Positions 31,106 through 39,386 of a stretch of 64,000 bases of DNA are shown here, in pieces. Made by a program: the position numbers and the translations under genes. Origin of the DNA: Ligustrum vulgare (lineage: Eukaryota > Streptophyta > Magnoliopsida > Lamiales > Oleaceae); the NCBI GenBank assembly GCA_963555705.1, contig OY743170.1:11881096-11945095 (forward strand). Direction: 5' to 3'. The first letter of the stretch is position 1; the number at the start of each line of letters is the position of its first letter. The notes under the pieces are model-generated. The model had not been told where the DNA came from, did no database searches, and saw only the letters and a list, made by a program, of their open reading frames with translations.

Positions 31106-32557
31106 GTAGATGCGATGGAGCCCGACCTCGAGCACCGAGGAAGGCTTTTCGCAGTTGAGGAATTGTTGGAGGTCGAAATCGGGCCAGGGAAAAATGTCAT
31201 CATTGGTCGGGAACTCGATGACAGTCTGAAAATCATGCTCACACAGTGTTTAAAAGAGAACATTGATGTATTCTCCTGGAGTGTTGAGGACATACCTGGA
31301 ATTGAACCCAAGATTGCCGCGCATAGTTTAAACGTAAATCCTGACGCTCGGCCCATTAAACAAAGGAAGAGACAGTTCGCCCATGATCGTCGAATTGTGA
31401 TTAAGGAGGAAATTGGTAAACTCTTAAAGGCTGGATTCATTATGGAGGTTCACTACCCGGACTGGCTTGCAAACGTGGTCTTGGTAAAGAAAAGCAATGG
31501 CAAGTGGCGAGTTTGTGTGGACTATACTGATCTTAATAAGGCATGCCCCAATGATAGCTATCCATTACCACGAATTGACGACCTCGTGGACAACAACTCG
31601 GGCCATAAGATGTACAGCTTCCTTGATGCATTTTCTGGTTACCACCAAATCCCCATGGCAGAGGACGATCAGGAAAAAACATCATTCATGGCTGATTCAG
31701 CGATCTATTGTTACAAGGCCATGCCCTTTGGCCTGAAGAATGCTGGCGCAACCTACCAAAGGTTGATAAACAAGGTGTTTGCAGGATTGATTGGGAAAAA
31801 CATTGAAGCGTACGTTGATGACATGGTTGTCAAAAGCATAGAAGCTGACGGGCACGTTCATGACCTCGAGGAAGTGTTCTTCACACTTAGAAAGTACAAG
31901 ATGAAGTTGAACCCCGCTAAATGTGTATTTGGGGTATCGTCGGGAAAGTTCTTGGGCTTCATGATCACTCATCATGGTATAGAGGCCAACCCCGATAAGA
32001 TCCAGGCTCTAATTTACATGGAGTCTCCCAAAAATAGAAAAGATGTTCAGAAATTGACAGGCCGTGTAGTAGCACTTAACAGATTCATGTCAAAAGCAGC
32101 TGACAAGTGTTTCCCCTTTTTCAAAATACTTAGGGGAAATAAGAGTTTCGAATGGAATGAGGAATGTGAGCATGCGCTGCAACATCTGAAAGAGTCCCTA
32201 GCAATGCCTCCTGTGCTTACAAAACTAAGTCCAGGAGACGTGTTATCCCTATACTTAGCTGTCTCCCAGAATGCAGTAAGCGCGGTGCTCGTCAAGGAGG
32301 TTGGTCGAGCCCAGCAGCCCATATATTATGTCAGCAAAGTCCTCCTTGATGCTGAAACCCGTTACACCCTTGCAGAGCAATTGGCATTGGCATTAGTTGT
32401 GGCTGCAAGGAAGTTGAGGCAGTACTTCCAAACACATACGATCGTGGTACTTACAAATCAGCCCTTGAAGCATATACTTCAGAAGCCCGATGTATCCGGG
32501 AGATTGCTAAAATGGGCCATTGAACTAGGCGAGTTTGATATTGAGTTCGAGCCCTGA
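31106..32557 (+). CDS. Tat element reverse transcriptase and RNase H
   Basis: 480 codons from the ATG at 31115. RT landmarks: PIKQRKRQFAHDR, then KAGFIMEVHYPDWLANVVLV, CVDYTDLNKACPNDSYPLP, FLDAFSGYHQIPM, MPFGLKNAGATYQRL and the catalytic YVDDMV at about residues 232-237, with KFLGFMITHHGIEANPDK after. The first RNase H follows (QPIYYVSKVLLDAETRY, then VVLTNQPLKHIL). It makes cDNA from element RNA in cytoplasmic particles. A TGA at 32555 interrupts the connection to the second RNase H in the same register. No other lesion seen. Confidence 0.92.
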   Translation, partial: VDAMEPDLEHRGRLFAVEELLEVEIGPGKNVIIGRELDDSLKIMLTQCLKENIDVFSWSVEDIPGIEPKIAAHSLNVNPDARPIKQRKRQFAHDRRIVIKEEIGKLLKAGFIMEVHYPDWLANVVLVKKSNGKWRVCVDYTDLNKACPNDSYPLPRIDDLVDNNSGHKMYSFLDAFSGYHQIPMAEDDQEKTSFMADSAIYCYKAMPFGLKNAGATYQRLINKVFAGLIGKNIEAYVDDMVVKSIEADGHVHDLEEVFFTLRKYKMKLNPAKCVFGVSSGKFLGFMITHHGIEANPDKIQALIYMESPKNRKDVQKLTGRVVALNRFMSKAADKCFPFFKILRGNKSFEWNEECEHALQHLKESLAMPPVLTKLSPGDVLSLYLAVSQNAVSAVLVKEVGRAQQPIYYVSKVLLDAETRYTLAEQLALALVVAARKLRQYFQTHTIVVLTNQPLKHILQKPDVSGRLLKWAIELGEFDIEFEP

Positions 32558-34357
32558 CCATCGATAAAGGCACAGGCCTTGGCGGATTTCATTGCTGAGC
32601 TCACACCAAGGCCTCGGGGGCCAGTGATGAGCCCGAGCATGTCTGATTGCTGCTGGAAAATTTTTGTGGATGGAGCATCCAACTCCTCGGGCTCGGGTGC
32701 AGGGGTCATACTTATAAGCCCGGATGGACAGGTTGAAATACAGTGCGCTTTGAGATTTGAATTTGAAACAACAAACAACGAAGTGGAATATGAAGTTGTC
32801 ATCATTGGGCTTGAGGTTGCTCATGGTCTCGAACTCAATCACGTAAAGGTATACAGTGATTCCCAGCTTGTAGTAGGACAGGTCGATGGCACATTCGAGA
32901 AGAAAGAGGAGAAGATGAGTCTATACTGTCTGCGTGTTCATGACCTACAGAGAATGTTCGGAAGTTGTGAGATCATGAAAATACCAAGATCAGAAAACAT
33001 CAAGGCCGATTTACTCTCTAGACTCGTGTTCATGAGTGTTGATAATCTTGAAAGAACAGTTCATATGAAATATGTGTCACACCCCAGTATTGACCCGAGG
33101 CCTGCGATTATGGACATTGATCATGAGCCATCCTGGATGGACCCCATCACCAAGTTTTTAACTGAAGGAAGTCTCCCCGGTAACCAGAGAGAGGCCAGGA
33201 CCGTGAAACAAAGAGCAGCAAGATACTGCATTATAAACGGAGTTCTTTTCAGGAGGAGTTTTACTCTGCCTTATCTCAGATGTCTCACAGCTTCTGAAGC
33301 TGCTCAAGCTCTTACAGAGGTACATGAAGGCATGTGTGGGAATCACCATGGTGCTAGGTCATTAGCCCACAGACTCCTCAGATACGGATACTATTGGCCG
33401 ACCATGAGGACAGATGCTGTAAATTATGTGAAAAAGTGTGACAAATGTCAGAGGCACAGGAATATCATACACCAACCAGCCGAAGATCAAACTCCTATTC
33501 CGTTTTTAGGACCGTTTGAACAGTGGGGAATTGATATCTTGGGCCCTTTTCCCATTGCACGAGGACAGTTGAAGTTCATAGCAGTGGCAGTTGAATATTT
33601 CACTAAGTGGGTTGAGGCAGAACCCTTGGCAACAATTTCAGAACCCAAACTAAGATCTTTCGTTTGGAAATCTATCATATGCAGGTTTGGCTTACCAAGA
33701 GTATTGATAACGGACAATGGCAGGCAGTTTGATAACGCACCGTTCAAAAATTTCTGTGTAAGCCTTCATATTGATCATCGCCAGACATCAGTTGCTCACC
33801 CCCAAAGTAATGGGCTCGCAGAAGTGACGAACAGGATTATACTCCAAGACCTTCGCACGAGGATAGGAGATGCACGAGGGTCTTGGCCCGAGGAACTACC
33901 CGCCATACTTTGTACTTACAGGACCACGCACCGAACAGCTACTGGGGAAACTCCATTCATGCTTGCCTTCGGGATAGAGGCAACAATCCCCATTGAAGTA
34001 GGCATGCCCAGTTATAGGCGTCTTTTCCCAAATATGGAAGGGGATTGTACGGGCGAGCACCTTGACTTGCTCGAGGAAGTTCGTGAGCAAACAAGCACAA
34101 GTATAGCATCATACCAGAATAGAGCCGCAAAGTACTTCAACAGCAAGGTTGCACCAAGAAAGTTTAGGGCAGGAGATCTTGTGCTGAGGAAAGCAGAAGA
34201 AGCTGGTCATCCACCAGGGAAGCTCGGGGTGGCTTGGGAAGGCCCCTTTGAAGTTATACGACAGACTCGAGGAGGATCATACAGTCTCCGGGATCTCACA
34301 GGAACGCCACTACCAAGACCTTGGAATGCAGATAATCTCAAAATCTACTATAAGTAG
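32558..34357 (+). CDS. Tat element second RNase H and integrase
   Basis: 592 codons from the ATG at 32579, same register as RT. An archaeal-type RNase H, KIFVDGASNSSGSGAGVIL, with NNEVEYEVVIIGLEVA and YSDSQLVVGQVDG (residues about 27-110), is typical of Tat. Integrase: HHCC zinc finger (HEGMCGNHHGARSLAHRLLRYGYYWP, then CDKCQRH), catalytic D at about 319 (GIDILGPF), D at about 379 (ITDNGRQF) and E 36 residues later (NGLAEVTNR), so the D-D-35-E triad is intact. C-terminal fold: RAGDLVLRKAEEAGHPPGKLGVAWEGPFEV. No chromodomain. It inserts cDNA in the nucleus. This part is intact as read. Confidence 0.93.
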   Translation, partial: PSIKAQALADFIAELTPRPRGPVMSPSMSDCCWKIFVDGASNSSGSGAGVILISPDGQVEIQCALRFEFETTNNEVEYEVVIIGLEVAHGLELNHVKVYSDSQLVVGQVDGTFEKKEEKMSLYCLRVHDLQRMFGSCEIMKIPRSENIKADLLSRLVFMSVDNLERTVHMKYVSHPSIDPRPAIMDIDHEPSWMDPITKFLTEGSLPGNQREARTVKQRAARYCIINGVLFRRSFTLPYLRCLTASEAAQALTEVHEGMCGNHHGARSLAHRLLRYGYYWPTMRTDAVNYVKKCDKCQRHRNIIHQPAEDQTPIPFLGPFEQWGIDILGPFPIARGQLKFIAVAVEYFTKWVEAEPLATISEPKLRSFVWKSIICRFGLPRVLITDNGRQFDNAPFKNFCVSLHIDHRQTSVAHPQSNGLAEVTNRIILQDLRTRIGDARGSWPEELPAILCTYRTTHRTATGETPFMLAFGIEATIPIEVGMPSYRRLFPNMEGDCTGEHLDLLEEVREQTSTSIASYQNRAAKYFNSKVAPRKFRAGDLVLRKAEEAGHPPGKLGVAWEGPFEVIRQTRGGSYSLRDLTGTPLPRPWNADNLKIYYK

Positions 34358-34545
34358 CAGAATCAAACTTTGTAGATCATTCCCTTTACTTTTTTTTTTT
34401 TAATTTTTATGGCCTGCGTGCCAAACTTTGCAGTTCATTCCCTTTACTTTTTTAATTTTTATGGCCTGCATGCCAAACTTTACAGTTCATTCCCTTTACT
34501 TTTTTTTAATGGCCTGCGCGCCAAATTTTATTTTCCCAAGAACAT
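34358..34545 (+). repeat. Tat 3' region: triple repeat ATGGCCTGCGTGCC
   Basis: Three units of about 55-65 bp made of AAACTTTGCAGTTCATTCCC, CTTTACTTTTTT and ATGGCCTGCGTGCC follow the integrase stop, differing in the length of the T run. Untranslated. Confidence 0.85.
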
Positions 34546-34585
34546 CTCTGAATAAAAGGTACTTCTCACCAATTATGTTGTTCAT

Positions 34586-34992
34586 CTCCAAAGCCTTCCC
34601 CACGAGGAAGCACACAAAGTCTTGTCCACAAGCAAGCACTCCAAAGCCTTCCCCCACGAGGAAGCACACAAAGTCTTGTCCACAAGCAAGCACTCCAAAG
34701 CCTTCTCCACGAGGAAGCACACAAAGTCTTGCCCACAAGCAAGCACTCGAAATCCTTCCCCACGAGGAAGCACACAAAGTCTTGCCACGAGCAAGCACTC
34801 GAAAGCCTTCCCCACGAGGAAGCACGCAATGTCTCACCCAGGAGCATGCACTCGAAAGTCTTCCCCACGAGGAAGCACACAAAGTCTTGCCACGAGCAAG
34901 CACTCGAAAGCCTTCCCCACGAGAAAGCACACAATGTCTCACCCATGAGCATGCACTTAAAAGCCTTCCCCATGGGGAAGCACGCAAAGCTT
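34586..34992. repeat. Tat 3' tandem array, about 53-bp unit
   Basis: About eight units of 51-54 bp with core CCTTCCCCACGAGGAAGCAC, then ACAAAGTCTTG and (C/A)CAAGCAAGCACT. Open frames run through it on both strands in several registers because the unit has few stops. None is a credible gene. Confidence 0.9.
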
Positions 34993-35087
34993 GACCCACG
35001 AGCAGAAATTTCAAACACTAACCCCCGAGCGTCACTAATAGCACTTCCATCATAATTTCGGTTCCTAATTGATCGGGGTTCCACACG

Positions 35088-35391
35088 TGCTCGGGGCCAT
35101 TACTTGATGTTCATCATTAATCCTATGCTCGGGGTTATTACTTGATGTTCATCATTAATCCTATGCTCGGGGTTATTACTCGATGTTCATCATTAATCCT
35201 ATGCTCGGGGTTATTACTTGATGTTCATCATTAATCTTATGCTCGGGGTTATTACTTAATGTTCATCATTAATCCTATGCTCGGGGTTATTACTTGATGT
35301 TCATCATTAATCCTATGCTTGGGGTTGTTACTTGATGTTCATCATTAATCCTATGCTCGGGGTTATACATAATGTTCGTTATTAAATTCAA
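35088..35391. repeat. Tat 3' tandem array, 38-bp unit
   Basis: Eight head-to-tail units of 38 bp starting at 35088, 35126, 35164, 35202, 35240, 35278, 35316 and 35354: TGCTCGGGGTTATTACTTGA, then TGTTCATCATTAATCCTA. The last is diverged. The leading GCTCGGGG word is the reverse complement of the CCCCGAGC words of the LTR. Confidence 0.95.
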
Positions 35392-35524
35392 TGATCGGGG
35401 ATGCACCAGTCTCGTTATGTAAAGATCATGATCTGTGTTCGTACGCTACTGTTCAAATATACGTAAAACAGATTTTCATTACAACTTTCGGTTCATACAA
35501 AAAAAAAGGTGTTCGGGGATGAAA

Positions 35525-37328
35525 CTAGCTAGGGGGATTTTTGTCGACAACCTCCATCTCGTCACCCGAACCTTCTTCGTCTCCATCCTCAGGACCTTCC
35601 TCGGATTCTGAGAGAACAAGGCCTTCTGTAAGTTCGGGGTCACCCCGAATATCCTCTGTCGGAAGCCCCTTTTTGCGCAGCAAAGCTCGCGCTTGTTTGA
35701 AAGCATAGTTGTAAGAGCCCGAGGCATACTCCCCTTGCATGAGCCCGAACTCCTCGGAGCCCTTAAAAGCCTCCACTGCAGATGCATGAGCAGCCTCGGC
35801 AACGATCAGCTTCTCCTCACAACTTTTTTGGGTCTGCTCAGGCTCGAGTTTTAGCTCTTTAGCTCGGTCTATAGCTTCCCCAAGTTCCTTCTTTAGTACG
35901 TCCTTTTCTCGCTTCAAATCCTTGTTTTCTCCCCCGAGCTGCTCTATTTTCATCTCGCGGATCGTCACGTTATTGCTCAAACTCTCAGCTCGTTCACCCT
36001 CGTCGACAGCCCAAAGGGCAATGCCCTGGGCAATTAACAAAGCCTGCAATTTCGATAAACTATGAGAACGCGGGTTTAAGATTGAAAGTATATATATGTG
36101 TATATATTTATATGGTCGTTCTTACCCTGTTCAGCACAGCCTCCAGATGCCTAAGGCCCGTGCTCGGGCTTAGCTCTTTCCTGTATCTCTCCACATTATC
36201 CGGCGACTGAGAAGCCTCCTTGGATGTGTCATCCTCGAGCTCCACAACTTCGGGGGGGACTTTCGCCGGGGATACACGAGGAGGAGGAAGAACTTCCTCA
36301 AGATCTTCATCCCTAAGGGTTGTGCGTGAACCTTCCCCAGGTCCGCTAGCGACCCGAGGCCTCTTCTTGCTTTTTTTCACCGGGGGCCAACCAGTAGCCC
36401 CGACCTTGCCTTTCAAGAAACTGTTCTACCGGTATGGATCAAACGACATTGTCTCTGAAAAAATATTGACAAAGGCATTATATCGAGCAAAAAAAAAAGA
36501 GGAGAGGGACGAGCACATGTCCTACCCCCCAAAATTAGTGACTCCAGCACGATCTAAGGCATCGTCCCCGAGCAATTCTTCCAAGTTATTTGTTAATGGC
36601 TGTAAACCCTCGAGCATCATCCTATCACGCTCTAAAGCCTCAAAATAAGCTTGGCCCTCGTTGAACTTTACAGTATCTGGAATCGCCCAGTTTGACCAAA
36701 AGGGATGCCCGGGCTCCTGAGGAATTATGTAGAAGAACCTCTCCTTCCAACCCCGAAGGGAGCTCGGCATCCTAGGCATCTTAAATCTACCCCGACTAGA
36801 TAAACATGCAAAACACGTAAAATGGGGAAGTTGTTTGAGCTCGAACACCAACCTACAGAGATCTATTCGGGGAACTATCGACAATACCCTACAGGCAATG
36901 AAAAAATATACCAACATCCTCCAAGCATTGGGCACTAATTGCCCCGGGCACATAGAGTGCTCCACGAGGAACTGAATAAAAAACGGATGTAGTGGCCACC
37001 TTAACCCGGCCTTCAAGGCATCCCTATATACTAATATCTCCCCCTCTCGAGAACGCACTACCCTATCCTCAGAAACTGGAGCCCTAATATCACATTGAGG
37101 CATTAGCCCGAATTCCCTAGCTACCTCGATGATCTTATGCTCCTTATATATACATCTAACATCAGGGTAGGTTAGGGGTGTTTCCTCTTCCCCCTGAACT
37201 CGAGGCCTAAAGTCTACGGGGTGTGCCACAGTGATTAAAGAGTTCCCTACATCCTCGAGATTACGATGTTTGCTACTCGAACTGTTGGAGCTACTGTCAC
37301 TACCCGAACTCTCACTACTACTAGACAT
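35525..37328 (-). CDS. Antisense extra gene of the Tat element (3 exons, gypsy-type 'Transposase_28'-like)
   Basis: Opposite to pol, between integrase and the 3' LTR. Exon 1, about 37328-36526: a Ser-rich start, then RWPLHPFFIQFLVEHSMCPG, NAWRMLVYFFIACRVL and FACLSSRGRFKMP, resembling the plant 'putative gypsy type transposon' domain. Intron about 36525-36455 (GT..TTTTTTCAG; the phase is off by one in a G6 run). Exon 2, 36454-36126: a basic/acidic linker holding one TAG (about 36432). Intron 36125-36044, GTAAGA..TTGCAG, phase 0. Exon 3, 36043-35525: a long coiled coil (EQLGGENKDLKREKDVLKKELGE) and an acidic tail. Its role is unknown. Extra frames like this are reported in Tat elements. Confidence 0.65.
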
Positions 37329-37699
37329 TTACTAGAAAATTGATTAAACTTAAGAGTTCGAGCTCTTACCTTAAATACCAGCGAACCAAAACACACTCCT
37401 CGAGCACAATCTCTGTGATTTCACTCTCAATGGAAAAGGTAGAGTACCAAATGGGGGAGGCTCCCTATTTATACTGTGAATATGCACGAATACCAACGGT
37501 CATGTGATCTGAGCCATAAACGACGACACCTGTCATCAATCTGTGGCCCACGTGGCCTGCCAAACGTCACGTCATTTTAGAACGACGTGTCACATGTCAG
37601 GAACCTCTCTAAGGTGCCACGTCATCCCCCAGCCTTTCTCATTCTTCAATTGCGCATCCACGCTTCTCCATAGCTAGAGTATGGATGTGCGGGGGCCAG
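37329..37699. other. Tat 3' untranslated region and polypurine tract
   Basis: No coding sequence on the plus strand. On the minus strand it would be the promoter of the antisense gene: + strand CTATTTATACTG at about 37467 gives TATAAATAG on the minus strand, about 140 bp upstream of its ATG. GTGCGGGGGCCAG just before 37700 is the likely polypurine tract. Confidence 0.6.
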
Positions 37700-38287
37700 T
37701 GATGGGCAGTAATTTTCTCTACCCCGAACACGACCTGTTATGCTTTCCCCGAACATCATCAGTGACGGTATTGCGCTATGGTTTTCCTCGAGCATTATGT
37801 TTTCCCGAGGAAAACATACCCCGAGGAGATGTTTTACATATTCCAGTTCCTATGTTGGTCGGGGTCATAGCTGTTCAGGGTTATCCACGAACCTCATGCG
37901 GGGCCCCCTATCTGACGTGTAGTATGTCTGTTTTCCTATGAATGCTAGGAATTATCTCCTAACCCAACATCTGATGATTCAATCCCTGAAAAGTAGGAAG
38001 ATGATTCCTAATAGGACTCATGCAACTATGGTATTTCAGTCCTATTATAACTCGTTTATATTTATCTATAAATAGGTGGCTCTCAACCACAATACAGGTA
38101 CACAATTATTATTTTTCTAGTATATAGCCTCTTGCATAAATATTCCTCTTCCTCTTTACTGACTTAAGCATCGGAGGGGCGACGAAGATACACCTCCTCG
38201 CCTTTATTGCAGGTATTCGGAGCTCAAGTTCGTGCCAGCCTATTGCTCGAGCTCAGAATATTTCAGGTGCGATTTTTAGCATCATCA
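37700..38287 (+). repeat. Tat element 3' LTR
   Basis: 588 bp, aligned end to end with 28564-29150. TATA box TATAAATAG at 38067-38075. Confidence 0.95.
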
Positions 38288-38292
38288 GAGAG

Positions 38293-39292
38293 GTTTTGGA
38301 ATTTGGAGGCATTATATTGTTTGTGGTGGCTGGAGCTTGTGTGTGGAGGTAGGCAGCTTTGGAGATATATATACACAAAAATGGTAAAAGGAAGTGCCGG
38401 CCTGGAGATAAAAGAACAGAGAGTTTATCAATTGGTAGTTCACGGCTGGACTGACTGGTGCAATTAAAAGAGGCAGTCTGGTGGCTTATTCTTGGTGCAA
38501 TGATGCTTAGACTTCAATTCTTCAAACTCCAGCTTTTACTTTCATTATTTATCGTTTTTGCTTCCAAGAACATATGTAGCTAAATTATTAATTGGGATTG
38601 ATGATGGAGATTTAATGTTTTAGTTTAATTTTAACTCTCATGTAATCATGTTGGTGCTTTATTTTCATGTATTGATTTTATTATTGCTTTTAATGCTTAA
38701 ATTGCTTGATCACCAATTCATGATTTAATGACTGTTATTATAATTCGAGAGGTGAGTTAATAATTATATCACGTAATAAAATTCGACAATTTCAACAAAA
38801 AGATAGAGATATAAATTTGTAATTGCTTGTGGTCACTTATGAATTCTTATGTAATTTAATGCATTTAGTTAAGGAGTACTCTGACCCTCTGTAGAGATAC
38901 ACGGTTGACTTAGTTAAATATGTCTAATTTGAACTCGAGAGAGGTAAATTAGATACATGGGTGAATTCGACCAAATAAAATTCTAGGAAACAACTTGAGA
39001 TGAGAAATTAAGTTAAAACATTACTTCAAAATCGTTAGTCCCGATATTCATTTAATTGTTAGAAAATCCACCACTTTATTTCTTGCTTTCGTTAGTTGTT
39101 TTTAGTTTAGATTTTTATTTTTATTTTTATTGAATTGTTTATTTTATTGATTTTCAATTCTTTGTTGTTTTTGAATTATTTTGCAATTTATTTTCTTAGT
39201 TAGTTGCTTTGTTTAGTCTAGAAATTTTAGAATCGAAGTACATTTATATCGAATAAATAGTCCTCGTGGGATAGACAACCCGAACTCAAAGT
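38293..39292 (+). other. Middle of the LARD-type solo LTR, no gene
   Basis: Continues the solo LTR from 28563. It contains the LTR phrase AGTCCTCGTGGGATAGACAA, then CCCGAACTC, which is also found, reversed, in element C's LTR (TCCGGGTTGTC, then CACGAGGAATG). No coding frame. Confidence 0.6.
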
Positions 39293-39386
39293 TAGAGGTG
39301 TCAATCCGGGTGGTCCGGGCCGGGTCGGCCCGTCAATATAAAAGCCCGGTAATGATCCGCTTGAAAAAAAGCCCGCCCGCTGCGGG

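Larger units (their letters stand above)
28564..38287 (+). mobile_element. Tat-lineage Ty3/gypsy element
   Basis: 9.7 kb, plus strand, exact TSD GAGAG (28559-28563, 38288-38292), LTRs of 587 and 588 bp, PBS, gag, protease, RT, RNase H, a second RNase H, integrase, a long 3' region with two tandem arrays, and an antisense gene. The second RNase H between RT-RH and integrase and the extra antisense frame are hallmarks of the Tat branch. It is disrupted by a G-run frameshift, a gag/PR frame change, and stops at 31103 and 32555. LTRs differ at roughly 17 positions by eye (about 3%). Confidence 0.95.

Noticed and set aside
34428..35084. Long overlapping frames on both strands (up to 188 codons)
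   Set aside because: They are readings of the 53-bp tandem array in several registers. The peptide repeats mirror the DNA repeats.
35088..35391. Regular 38-bp repeats considered as a CRISPR array
   Set aside because: Units are directly head to tail without unique spacers, in a plant retrotransposon.
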